Source: Synergistales bacterium
GTDB taxonomy: Bacteria > Synergistota > Synergistia > Synergistales > Aminobacteriaceae
Length of the DNA stretch: 38,105 nucleotides
Assembly: GCA_025997955.1 (NCBI GenBank)
Contig: BNVH01000031.1
Coordinates: 1-38,105, forward strand
Reading direction: 5' to 3'
The notes beneath the pieces were generated by a model. That model had not been told where the DNA came from and ran no database searches. It was given only the letters and a program-made list of their open reading frames with translations. A program made the translations under genes and the position numbers. Below, piece by piece: positions 6,716-15,061 of this stretch (positions are counted from its first letter, which is position 1; the number at the start of each line of letters is the position of its first letter).

Positions 6716-8752
6716 CTACAAACCCAGTAATCCCGTCGGAAGAGGGAAACCTAGAGACACACGCATAAGCCACATTGTAAACATAAACGCAATGGTTCCG
6801 ATAGCGAGCTTTTTCCATTTACGGCCGAAGTAGCCTATAACGATGAAGGAAAATAAACCGGAGGATCCTACGAATCCGAGGCGCTCGATCATCTGGGCCG
6901 AAAACAGCAAACCTATCATTATTACCAGGAAATCCAGCGTCGTTTTGGACGTAAAAATTTTTGCGAAAGAGCCGCCGCTTGAGACAAGGTTTTTTTTCAT
7001 GTCTTCGAAATTAGTCAGCGCGCGAATAATTAAAAGAACGCACGGTATGGCCAAGAAAACGCACTCTATTATGAGTGGCCATAGCCTGCCGAGAAATTGA
7101 ATTTTCCCCAAGGTTATGTGCATGTAAAGGGCCAGGCACAGGCCGAAAACGGCGAAAATCAAGTCGTAAAAATAATTTTTGGTTACGACGCTTTCATCAT
7201 CAAGTTGTTCGAGATAGTCGAGTTCCTTCCGCTCTTTCTCGCTCAACTTACTCTTATCTATGGCCTTATGGCGATAATTTTTCACTATGCCCCATACAAG
7301 CGTGATTACCGTTATTATCAAAAGCGTAAGAGAAATGGGCCTCAAAAAACGTGAAAAACCACCGATCTGGTAAGCTCGTATAAATTCGACCTCTATGGTC
7401 GGTCCTAAAATATATCCGAGCAACACATTTGATGGAAGCAGGCCGAACTTTGAACCTCCCATCATAAAAAGGCCCACCGCTATGGTCATCATCGCGCCGA
7501 ACACGCTGTATTTCGACAGGTAAGTTCCCAGCAACGTCAAAACGCCTATGAACGTGATAAGAAACTCGTTGGGCAGCACCACCATCATCTGCGCCATTTT
7601 AATGAATGGTACGCCTAAAAGCAGAAATACGACTGCGGACAGGCCTATCCCGAACAGGATCGTCCAGACCACCGGACCGTTGTTTTGCATGAGGGCCGGT
7701 CCGGGATATATTCCTGCCGCTATGAATGCCCCCAGAATGATGGCGTTCGCGGCGCTTCCCGGAATACCAAGGGACAAAAGAGGAATGAAGGTGCCGGGCA
7801 CGGCCGCGTTGTTGGCCGATTCGGCTCCTATAATGCCCTCAATGTTCCCTTTGCCGAACAGACCGCGCTGTTTGCTGCTCCGCTCTGCCTGGCTGTAGCC
7901 GACCCAGCTTGCCGTAACAGCGCCGATACCGGGAATAGCGCCAATGATAGTGCCGTACATAGACGAAATGAACATCAATTTGTGGTGCTGTTTCATCATT
8001 TTAAAGCATTCTATAAGGAAGGGTATCGGCTTGACGGTGATTGTTTCCTGCTTTTTCACCTTGATGTATGGCAGCTTGACGATCTGAGGAATAGCAAAGA
8101 CGCCGAGAATAATCCATAAAAGGTCAAAACCATCCCACAAACCTGTCACTTTCTCTACATAGCGGATTGCGCCTATGTTTTTCTGCATACCAATTGTTCC
8201 TATGAACAGACCGATGGCCATGGACGTAAGGCCGCGAAGGACGTCATCTCTCGTCAACGCCCCACCCGTAATAATCACCAGCGCCCATAGAGCAAACAAT
8301 GCGCGTTCTCCGCTGCCGACAAAATTGACCAGATACAAAAACAGAGGCACCATAATCAGCATTAAAACGAACGACAATACCGCGCCATAAAATGACGCGC
8401 TGAGGGCGGCGGTCAGGGCCGGCAGAGATTTACCCTGTTTTGTCATGGCATAGCCTTCGATAGCGCTGGGAATGCCTGGAGCGTCGCCGGGCACGTTGTA
8501 CAAAATTCCGGCGGTAGAGCCTGAATATGTGGAGGCGGCGTATATGCCGGCCATGGCGATAACCATGCAGTCGAGCGGGAATTTGGATACGAACACCAAC
8601 ATAATAGACAGCATGGTCGCGCCGCTGATGCCCGGCAATGTCCCACCTATCAGACCTAGAGTCACTCCGATGCACAACCAGAGCAACTGCTGGGGGTGAC
8701 ACGCGGTCAACAATCCGTCAATAAGAGAATCCCATGCAAAAAAAGCTCCCAT
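6716..8752 (-). CDS. Fused TctA-TctB membrane component (TTT system 1)
   Basis: A 678-residue inner-membrane protein joining both membrane subunits of a tripartite tricarboxylate transporter. Residues 1-490 are TctA-like, with GGTLPGISGATM near 36-47, YNVPGDAPGIPSAIEG near 85-100, GAIPGIGAVTASW, ESANNAAVPG near 311-320 and LLSLGIPGSAANAI near 325-338. A charged linker (about 491-525, rich in K and E) leads to a TctB-like region (526-678) with four hydrophobic segments. TctA and TctB are normally separate, as in the second TTT locus of this window. I chose the ATG at 8752 because GGAGGAGG lies 8 bases upstream, rather than an alternative start 9 codons earlier. It works with the TctC encoded downstream. 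The sequence shows no frameshift at the junction, so the fusion appears real. Confidence 0.88.
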   Translation of the reverse strand: MGAFFAWDSLIDGLLTACHPQQLLWLCIGVTLGLIGGTLPGISGATMLSIMLVFVSKFPLDCMVIAMAGIYAASTYSGSTAGILYNVPGDAPGIPSAIEGYAMTKQGKSLPALTAALSASFYGAVLSFVLMLIMVPLFLYLVNFVGSGERALFALWALVIITGGALTRDDVLRGLTSMAIGLFIGTIGMQKNIGAIRYVEKVTGLWDGFDLLWIILGVFAIPQIVKLPYIKVKKQETITVKPIPFLIECFKMMKQHHKLMFISSMYGTIIGAIPGIGAVTASWVGYSQAERSSKQRGLFGKGNIEGIIGAESANNAAVPGTFIPLLSLGIPGSAANAIILGAFIAAGIYPGPALMQNNGPVVWTILFGIGLSAVVFLLLGVPFIKMAQMMVVLPNEFLITFIGVLTLLGTYLSKYSVFGAMMTIAVGLFMMGGSKFGLLPSNVLLGYILGPTIEVEFIRAYQIGGFSRFLRPISLTLLIITVITLVWGIVKNYRHKAIDKSKLSEKERKELDYLEQLDDESVVTKNYFYDLIFAVFGLCLALYMHITLGKIQFLGRLWPLIIECVFLAIPCVLLIIRALTNFEDMKKNLVSSGGSFAKIFTSKTTLDFLVIMIGLLFSAQMIERLGFVGSSGLFSFIVIGYFGRKWKKLAIGTIAFMFTMWLMRVSLGFPLPTGLLGL

Positions 8753-8793
8753 TAAAACAACCTCCTCCGTGTGGGGCATTGCCGTATATATAA

Positions 8794-10080
8794 TTAACGT
8801 TTAAGCAACGCGGGTAGAAAAGTAACGAGCGGATCGAAATATGTAACCATGATCAAAACGATTAAATTCGCCAACAACAGTGGCCACAACGGGCGCATCG
8901 TGCGTTCGATGGGTATGCCCGCGATACCCGACGCTATGTAGAGGCTTGCTCCAACCGGCGGCGTACTGAGGCCTATCGCAAGGTTAACCGTCATTACGAC
9001 ACCGAAATGCAGCGGCGAAACACCAAACGGCAACAGAATCGCGAGTAGCAGCGGGGCAAAAATGGTGACCGCCGCCAGCGTTTCCAGAAACATTCCGGCA
9101 ATCAGCAAAATGACGTTGACAAGCATCAGAACGACGATCTTATTATCGGTAAACGAGCGCACCGCATCCGCCATCATGTCCGGGACGTGATTCAAAACAA
9201 ATACCTTTCCCAGAATGGTGGCAAACGTCAAAAGCGCCATAACCTGCCCCATTGTGGCAGTCGAACGAGCGACGATTTTGAACAGGCTGGTGAATTTAAT
9301 TTCTTTGTAGACGAACAGTCCTATGATCAGACTGTAGGCGCATGCGACTATCGCCGACTCGGTCGGGGTAAACGCGCCACTGTAGATGCCTCCCAGAACC
9401 AGAACAGGCATCATTATCGACCATTTCGCTTCCCAGAAAGCGACCCATACCTCCCTAGCCGACGGTTTCGGCGTCTTTATTCCGTAATTATGTTTTTTCG
9501 ATTCCAAATACGCCACGATTATCATGGCGAGCCCCATCAGAATGCCGGGGACCACGCCGCCTATGAAGATTTCCGTCACGGAAACGTTACACATGATCGC
9601 ATATATAATAAATGGCACGCTGGGCGGAATAACAGGCCCTACGGCGCTGGCCATGGCCGTCAGCGCACTAGCAAAACCGCGGTCATATCGGTCATCTATC
9701 ATCATCGGGATCATAATGCCGCCGATAGCCGCGGCCGTAGCCACCCCCGAACCTGAAATGGCGGCGAAAAACATGCAGGTTATGACGCACACCATACCTA
9801 ATCCGCCAGTAACGTGCCCTACCATCGTTTTAGCCAGATTGACCAGTCTGCGCGAAATTCCGCAGGAAGCCATTATATCGCCGGACAAAATAAAAAACGG
9901 GACAGCCAGCAGCGCGAACGAATCCGACGAACTATACATCGTACTGAACACCATGTTCGTTGACATTGTAGTCGTGAAAAAACATACCGAGATGATCCCC
10001 AGTCCAATGCTGAAGCCTATCGGCACATACAACAGAACTGAGACCAGCATAACTATCATGAATAAAACCGTGCCAGACAT
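8794..10080 (-). CDS. TRAP transporter large permease, DctM family (TRAP III)
   Basis: A 428-residue polytopic membrane protein of the DctM (TRAP large subunit) family that carries solute across the inner membrane with Na+ or H+. It has about 12 hydrophobic segments and DctM-type motifs: AAISGSGVATAAAIGGIMIPMM, then GPVIPPSVPFIIYA, GAFTPTESAIVACAYSL and GLSTPPVGASLYIASGIAG. The ATG has AGGAGG upstream. It lies 90 bases after dctP with a stable hairpin in the gap, and 41 bases before fused tctA-tctB. Gene order in this unit is Q-P-M instead of the usual P-Q-M. Confidence 0.93.
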   Translation of the reverse strand: MSGTVLFMIVMLVSVLLYVPIGFSIGLGIISVCFFTTTMSTNMVFSTMYSSSDSFALLAVPFFILSGDIMASCGISRRLVNLAKTMVGHVTGGLGMVCVITCMFFAAISGSGVATAAAIGGIMIPMMIDDRYDRGFASALTAMASAVGPVIPPSVPFIIYAIMCNVSVTEIFIGGVVPGILMGLAMIIVAYLESKKHNYGIKTPKPSAREVWVAFWEAKWSIMMPVLVLGGIYSGAFTPTESAIVACAYSLIIGLFVYKEIKFTSLFKIVARSTATMGQVMALLTFATILGKVFVLNHVPDMMADAVRSFTDNKIVVLMLVNVILLIAGMFLETLAAVTIFAPLLLAILLPFGVSPLHFGVVMTVNLAIGLSTPPVGASLYIASGIAGIPIERTMRPLWPLLLANLIVLIMVTYFDPLVTFLPALLKR

Positions 10081-10116
10081 TGCATACCTCCTAAACTGGG
10101 AACGGGCTAAGCATAG

Positions 10117-10155
10117 GCCGGCCGAGCCGTCGGTTACGGGAAATGCTCAGCCGGC
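10117..10155 (-). other. Intercistronic hairpin between dctP and dctM
   Basis: GCCGGCTGAGC (minus strand, 10155-10145) pairs over 11 bp, with one G-U, with GCTCGGCCGGC (10127-10117) around a 17-base loop. It follows the dctP stop and precedes the dctM ribosome binding site. Such structures commonly protect the 3' end of binding-protein mRNA and lower expression of the permease; that role is inferred. Confidence 0.5.
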
Positions 10156-10170
10156 GATTTACGTCTACAC

Positions 10171-11184
10171 TTACCTTCCCAGGATTTTTATCGTCCAGTC
10201 GATGTACTTTTGCCCTGCCATATCGGCCTTGCTTTCGCGCACTTCTTTTCCAGCCGCGCGCATAATAACCTTATGTTCCTCCGTGGGCTCCACGAACGCG
10301 GAGCCCTTGTCGATGAGGTACTGCTTGGCCGCGGCGTCCATGCGGGCCGCCTCTTCCTTCGCGGTATTCGAGAATATCAGCAGCGCTTCGTCTATCAGCT
10401 TCTGGTCGTCCGCCGTCAAAGACTGGTAGTACGTGTTGCTAAAACAGGGAATCAACATGGGAGTCGTGCTGGCGTCTTTATAAAAGTATTTGCATACTTC
10501 GTCGTATTTGAAGTCGGTATGCACGTGCAGCGCCGAATAAGTTCCGTTGATCGTCCCCTGCTGGAGCGCCGTGTAAACCTCGGACGTAAGCATAGGCACG
10601 GGGCTTGCGCCCAGTTTTGTCAGATATTCAACGGTTATGGACGACGTGGTGGAACGCATTTTAAAACCGGCGAGGTCTTTGGGTTCGTTAATCGGTCTAT
10701 TTACCGAGGCTACGGTCATCGGCCCGTTATACCACGCTCTGCCGAGGTGTACGTTTATTTTTCCCCGGACCTGCTCCGCCAATTCATCTGCCATATCGGA
10801 CGCCGCGACTTTCGAATAGTCCTCCTCGCGCTCAATAAAGTACGGGTAGTCGTAGACAAAGAACCCGGTCACGCCTGAAGCGTTGGCCACTACGTAAACA
10901 GGAGCCTGAGTCAACTGTATTTCATTGTCGGCGGTTTGCTGCAATGCGTCGGCTTCACTGGCGGAAAGCGCGCCGTTTGAAAAAAGATCGACCTTGAATT
11001 TTCCCGTCGCCTCCAGGAAATCTTTCGCCGCCAGACTGGCCTTGTGAATATTGGAGGTCTCCCTGTCACAGTGGGATATGATGAGAGCATTCACCTTATC
11101 CGCCGCGCCAGCGACGCCGGCGGATCCGATTACGCAAAACACAAACAATACGAGTGCTGCAAAATAACGTGCGGTAAATTTCAT
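10171..11184 (-). CDS. TRAP transporter periplasmic binding protein, DctP family (TRAP III)
   Basis: A 337-residue secreted receptor for a TRAP transporter. The signal peptide (MKFTARYF, hydrophobic core, GVAGAAD) ends near residue 28. The DctP hallmarks are the conserved KDLAGFKMRST segment, whose Arg normally forms the salt bridge to a substrate carboxylate, followed by LGASPVPMLTSEVYTALQQG. The start at 11184 follows AAGGAGG directly; the open frame continues 86 codons further upstream but that part overlaps dctQ and has no ribosome binding site. It sits between dctQ and dctM. It is much less similar to the other three DctP proteins in the window than the TRAP II pair are to each other, so a different ligand is likely. 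Confidence 0.92.
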   Translation of the reverse strand: MKFTARYFAALVLFVFCVIGSAGVAGAADKVNALIISHCDRETSNIHKASLAAKDFLEATGKFKVDLFSNGALSASEADALQQTADNEIQLTQAPVYVVANASGVTGFFVYDYPYFIEREEDYSKVAASDMADELAEQVRGKINVHLGRAWYNGPMTVASVNRPINEPKDLAGFKMRSTTSSITVEYLTKLGASPVPMLTSEVYTALQQGTINGTYSALHVHTDFKYDEVCKYFYKDASTTPMLIPCFSNTYYQSLTADDQKLIDEALLIFSNTAKEEAARMDAAAKQYLIDKGSAFVEPTEEHKVIMRAAGKEVRESKADMAGQKYIDWTIKILGR

Positions 11185-11225
11185 TTCTAACTTCCTCCTT
11201 AAATTAAATTCATATAATCCAAGAA

Positions 11226-11705
11226 TTACACCAAACGAGCGATGAAGCTTTTGTATATTTTTTGACAGGTACGAACGCACATAAGCGCATACCCAACAGG
11301 TATCGCCGCGTATACAAATCCCAAACGTATAGGGAAACCCGTGCCAAAAGAACCCTGGCGGAAAATTTTGAGCGTATATTGAGAACCGCCCCAAACTAAA
11401 TATACCGCCAGTCCGACGAGGAGCAGGTCGCTGATGACGCAAAGCGCTTCTCTAGCCTTCTTGGGCCAAAGCCCTAGAATAGCGTCAACCCTGATATGCT
11501 GGTCCTCCTTCATTGCCAGACTAATTCCCAAATAAATAACCCACTGAAACGAGTAACGCGCCATTTCTTCCGGCCAGCTGAGACCCTTAGAAAAGCAGTA
11601 TCGCAAAGTGACCTGCACTATCAGCACCGACAACATGACCGTGAACAACGCAAACGCCAAATATTCTTCGAGATGATCATCCATAAATTTTAAAATTTTT
11701 CGCAA
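11226..11705 (-). CDS. TRAP transporter small permease, DctQ family (TRAP III)
   Basis: A 159-residue membrane protein with four hydrophobic segments, of the DctQ small-subunit family that partners DctM. It has the typical early region YLAFALFTVMLSVLIVQVTLRY, a FSKGLSWPEEMARY segment after the first helices, and KEDQHIRVDAILGLWP before the third. The start is probably TTG at 11705, which has AGGAGAGG about 6 bases upstream; an ATG 7 codons further in is an alternative. It precedes dctP, an unusual order for TRAP operons. Confidence 0.85.
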   Translation of the reverse strand: MRKILKFMDDHLEEYLAFALFTVMLSVLIVQVTLRYCFSKGLSWPEEMARYSFQWVIYLGISLAMKEDQHIRVDAILGLWPKKAREALCVISDLLLVGLAVYLVWGGSQYTLKIFRQGSFGTGFPIRLGFVYAAIPVGYALMCVRTCQKIYKSFIARLV

Positions 11706-11762
11706 GAATCAACCTCTCCTTCTTTCCTTATTCACTACTTTCCTACTTTATGTGCTTAGCGC

Positions 11763-12911
11763 TTAGAACACCTGCCTTTCGAAAAGTCCCCACGCCACGG
11801 GATTCTTTTCACGCAGCATTAATTTGCCACGGGCAATGACGGTATCCACGTCCAGATTCTTGTCCAGTAGGAGTATGTCGGCGTCCTTGCCCTCCGCTAC
11901 GCGACCTTTTTTGTTCAATTTGTAAACGCGCGCTGGGTTTACCGTCATCGTCTTCAGGGCGTCCGTCAGAGAAAATCCTTCACGCTTCACCATGTCCTGA
12001 ATTTCGTGTACGCAAATATCAATGGGCAACACCAATCCTTCTTCGTTCTCAAACTTTACGGCGCCGTTGGAGTCCGAGGTCATCGTGACGTTATCAAGCG
12101 GCACTCCTCCGTCCAAAAGAATGCGCAAAGCTTTCGACGGCTGAATTTTCGTCTCGTTGGGTATGGTTCCCGTCAAATCCAAAACTATGCCGCGTTTGCC
12201 GCACTCAATAGTCTGCTTCAGCAAGTCCGAATTGCGGTTGACATGCGTCATGACAAAAGTTTCGTTGGGTATTCCGATTCTGTCGAGCAGATCCGGTATA
12301 TCGGACGGCCGTCCTTTGACGTCGCCAAGATGGGAGACCACGACTCCGGCTTTGTTGCCGAGGCGGGCCCCAAGCCGCGTTTCGCTGATAGTCTTGATAA
12401 GCATATCCTCGGAAGGATGGCTGGCGAGCGTTTCCCACAGCGCTATTTTCACCCCTATGACCTTATCGATCAGGTAAAGATCCTTCACGAGGGAACTTGT
12501 AATAGTAATGGAAGGCATAGAATAAGATCCTGAGATCATGTAGGCGGTGACCCCCTCGGACTCCAGCGCGTTGACGCGCGACAGGAGGCCTTCCAGGCTA
12601 AAGCCTATTTTGTCTATCCCCATGCACCCAACGCAAGTCGTAACCCCGGCTTTTGTGTATCTAGTCAAAGGGGCGGGATTGCTTCTGGAGTCGAATCCCC
12701 CGCCTCCTCCGGCGCCATTGATGTGGATGTGAGCGTCTATCAGGCCCGGAACTACTTTTTTGCCGGAAGCGTCGATAATTTCCGTTTCTATACCTATCGG
12801 AGGCGTTATAGTGTCTGCTATCCCGATAATTTTTTCTCCGGCGACCAATATATCCTTGGTTCCGATTTCCTCCGGGGCATAGACGAAACCCCCTCTTATC
12901 AGTTTCAGCAT
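11763..12911 (-). CDS. Isoaspartyl-dipeptidase-like amidohydrolase
   Basis: A 382-residue cytoplasmic metal-dependent amidohydrolase closest to isoaspartyl dipeptidase (IadA). Metal ligands match IadA in type and spacing: HIH (His61, His63), bridging Lys155 in IGVKIA, His194 in VVSHLGD, His223 in MTHVNRN and Asp280 in TSDSNG. The Lys-His-His distances (39 and 29) equal those I recall for E. coli IadA. However, the position of E. coli Glu77, in the GGGGE loop, is Gly here (residue 70), and that of Arg169 is Leu162, while Arg233 is kept (Arg226). These residues contact the dipeptide in IadA, so the substrate may be another amide, such as an N-acyl or cyclic amide. The start at 12911 follows AAGGAGAAGG. 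It lies 57 bases before TRAP III dctQ. Confidence 0.8.
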   Translation of the reverse strand: MLKLIRGGFVYAPEEIGTKDILVAGEKIIGIADTITPPIGIETEIIDASGKKVVPGLIDAHIHINGAGGGGGFDSRSNPAPLTRYTKAGVTTCVGCMGIDKIGFSLEGLLSRVNALESEGVTAYMISGSYSMPSITITSSLVKDLYLIDKVIGVKIALWETLASHPSEDMLIKTISETRLGARLGNKAGVVVSHLGDVKGRPSDIPDLLDRIGIPNETFVMTHVNRNSDLLKQTIECGKRGIVLDLTGTIPNETKIQPSKALRILLDGGVPLDNVTMTSDSNGAVKFENEEGLVLPIDICVHEIQDMVKREGFSLTDALKTMTVNPARVYKLNKKGRVAEGKDADILLLDKNLDVDTVIARGKLMLREKNPVAWGLFERQVF

Positions 12912-12927
12912 GAGCCTTCTCCTTTCG

Positions 12928-13002
12928 TCATATCGCGTCCCTGAGGAGCGCTTCAATTTCCTTGATGGAGGTTGGACGCGGGTTACCGGGGTCTTTCTTC
13001 AT
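12928..13002 (-). pseudogene. C-terminal relic of an iron-dependent alcohol dehydrogenase
   Basis: A 24-codon frame begins with an ATG that overlaps the stop of the MBL gene upstream (ATGA) and ends in TGA at 12930-12928. Its product includes DPGNPRPTSIKEIEALL, which resembles the conserved C-terminus of group III iron-dependent alcohol dehydrogenases (a D.C/G.GNPR.., then a short helix). No other part of such an enzyme is present between the flanking genes. The simplest reading is a deletion that fused the last codons of a former downstream gene to the ATGA junction. It could be translated by coupling, but a function is unlikely. The match is from memory of the family, over about 20 residues only. 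Confidence 0.5.
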
Positions 13003-13736
13003 ATTACCAATGTCTCCTTTTCTTGCGGATATATTTTTTCTGCCAGGGTTCGTGGATCGTGACTCGGCAAAATGTGGTCACATGCGCGAGACAGCCTATT
13101 GAGGCTTTCGGAAAAAGATATTAGATCGACGTGCAAACCATTTGGAATCTTGGGCGTTGCCTCCCATTGTTCCATAATCGTCACGAGGTCGCCAGGAATC
13201 GCATATATTCCATCTCTCGTGTCAACAAGAATCGACTGTGAACCAGGGGAGTGCCCAGGGGTAAAAAGCACGTTAATCCCCTCCATTATTTCACTGTCTT
13301 TGTCCAAGAATTCATAAGTTGTCTGGAATAAAATATGGGGATCATAATATTTGCGATGCAGTTCAATAGGCGCGGCGGCATAACGCAATTCTTCTTTCTG
13401 CGCGTAAAATTTAGCGTTGGGAAATATATGATTGTTAGCACAATGATCCCAATGCAGGTGGGTGAATATGACGGTATGTACATCTTTGGGATCTACACCG
13501 ATTTTCTCAAGCTGCTTCTCAAGCGTCTCGTCTTCAGCCTGGGCGTAATACATGTGACTTTTGCCGTCGGCAGGCGTCCCTCCCGTATCAACGATTATCT
13601 TTTCATATCCATCGGTAATGTAGTATGAAATCACCGGTAAATTATGAGGAACTCCAGGATTGAGCATATAAGCCGTTTGCGAAGTATCGCGAATCGTAAG
13701 TCCACAGTTCAGCGATTGTATCGTATACTCTTTCAT
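12999..13736 (-). CDS. MBL-fold hydrolase, N-acyl homoserine lactonase-like (copy 2)
   Basis: A 245-residue metallo-beta-lactamase fold enzyme with the two-metal site of the AHL lactonase-like family: THLHWDH gives His93, His95, Asp97 and His98; TPGH gives His152; PGD gives Asp173; PSHD gives His216. The N-terminal layout, with VDTGG near residues 50-53, is also typical. Such enzymes open lactones or cleave esters; the family alone does not fix the substrate, and quorum quenching is not implied. No signal peptide is seen, so it acts in the cytoplasm. The start at 13736 has GAAGGAGG upstream; an extension of 24 codons would overlap dctM. It is a paralogue of the MBL gene at 23945-24658, with all ligands at identical residue numbers. 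Confidence 0.87.
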   Translation of the reverse strand: MKEYTIQSLNCGLTIRDTSQTAYMLNPGVPHNLPVISYYITDGYEKIIVDTGGTPADGKSHMYYAQAEDETLEKQLEKIGVDPKDVHTVIFTHLHWDHCANNHIFPNAKFYAQKEELRYAAAPIELHRKYYDPHILFQTTYEFLDKDSEIMEGINVLFTPGHSPGSQSILVDTRDGIYAIPGDLVTIMEQWEATPKIPNGLHVDLISFSESLNRLSRACDHILPSHDPRTLAEKIYPQEKETLVI

Positions 13737-13783
13737 TCGTTTTACACCTCCTTCGTCTACCTCAATCAAGCGATTCACAACAT

Positions 13784-15061
13784 TCACCTCATCATATTGG
13801 GAATCCACAAAATGATCTGTGGAAAACAGAGAAATAGGACCAACACCGCAAATGCGCTCAAAATATAACAGGCAAGGTGCCTATTGATCAAAATGTCGAC
13901 TTTGTCGTTGGTAAGGCCAGCCGCGACGTATAAATTCATGCCAACCGGAGGGGTCAGCATACCTATTCCCATGTTGATGACGACCGTTACTCCGAAAAAG
14001 ACCGGATTGACGTCATAATGCGACAAAACCGGGGCAAAAATAGGCGCCAGAATCAAAATAGCCGGAGTAATCTCCATGAAGGTGCCTACAATAAGGAAAA
14101 GAAGAGTCATCAAGGCCAGGAAAGAGGCCCTAGAGTCCGCTATGCTCATAATAAAATTGGCGATCTTCACAGGGACCTGCGCTCTTGTCATAACATACCC
14201 GAACACCGAAGCGCCTCCTATGATGAAAATTACCACTCCAGAGGTGATTACGGCGCTGCGGAAAATCTCGTAAATAATCTTCGGCTTGAGTTCTTTATAG
14301 ACAAATATCCCAACTATGAAGCCGTACAAAACAGCCACCGCAGCGGATTCAGTGGGAGTGAAAGCGCCGGAGTAGATGCCTCCTAGCACGATAAGCGGCA
14401 TAACGAGCGCCAGCAGGGCTTCATTGAAACACTTACGCACGTTTTTCCAAGAAAATTTTTGCTGGGCTTTCGGCAAATTATGGTAACCATAGTAAATGGC
14501 ATAGACCGACATGCCTCCCGCCAAGAAAAATCCCGGTATGATTCCTCCCATGAACATATCTCCGATAGAGGTGTTTGTGGAAATGCCATAGATGACCATC
14601 GGAGCGCTGGGCGGCACGATTATGCCTAGCCATCCTCCGGACGCAACAGTCGTTAAGGCGAAGGCGCGGGAGTATCCCTCCCTGAGCATGGCCGGAACCA
14701 TGATGGACCCAATGGCAACAACAGTGGCCGACGCGACTCCGGAAATGGCGCCGAAAAAAGCGCACGACAGAAACGTTACGACGGCCAAACCTCCTGGAAG
14801 AGTGCCCACCAACGCGTTAGCGAGGTTCACCAAGCGCTTGGAGACTCCGCCTTTGTCGAGTAGTCCGCCGGATATGACAAAAAGCGGTATCGCCATTAAT
14901 GCATAAAGATTGACGGCATTGTAAAATTTTTGAGGAATGACCGTTAAAGGAATTCCCGACGACAAAATAGGGATAACCCCGCCTAGGAAAAGAGAAATGG
15001 CTATTGGTACCCCCAGCAGCATAGCCAGGATGAAACTTCCAAAAATCAAGCTAGGGCTCAT
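13784..15061 (-). CDS. TRAP transporter large permease, DctM family (TRAP II)
   Basis: A 425-residue polytopic membrane protein of the DctM family. Motifs include AISGVASATVVAIGSIMVPAM, LGIIVPPSAPMVIYGIST, GGIYSGAFTPTESAAVAV and GMLTPPVGMNLYVAAGLT. Its ATG overlaps the dctQ stop by 4 bases (ATGA), which implies translational coupling. It is followed after 47 bases by the MBL gene. It is clearly closer to the DctM of TRAP I than to that of TRAP III, as seen from the shared GGLLDKGGVSKRLVNLANAL segment, so TRAP I and II probably arose by operon duplication. Confidence 0.94.
   Translation of the reverse strand: MSPSLIFGSFILAMLLGVPIAISLFLGGVIPILSSGIPLTVIPQKFYNAVNLYALMAIPLFVISGGLLDKGGVSKRLVNLANALVGTLPGGLAVVTFLSCAFFGAISGVASATVVAIGSIMVPAMLREGYSRAFALTTVASGGWLGIIVPPSAPMVIYGISTNTSIGDMFMGGIIPGFFLAGGMSVYAIYYGYHNLPKAQQKFSWKNVRKCFNEALLALVMPLIVLGGIYSGAFTPTESAAVAVLYGFIVGIFVYKELKPKIIYEIFRSAVITSGVVIFIIGGASVFGYVMTRAQVPVKIANFIMSIADSRASFLALMTLLFLIVGTFMEITPAILILAPIFAPVLSHYDVNPVFFGVTVVINMGIGMLTPPVGMNLYVAAGLTNDKVDILINRHLACYILSAFAVLVLFLCFPQIILWIPNMMR

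Noticed and set aside
11185..11442. 86-codon N-terminal extension of the TRAP III dctP frame
   Set aside because: It would overlap dctQ and hide a perfect signal peptide and ribosome binding site at 11184.
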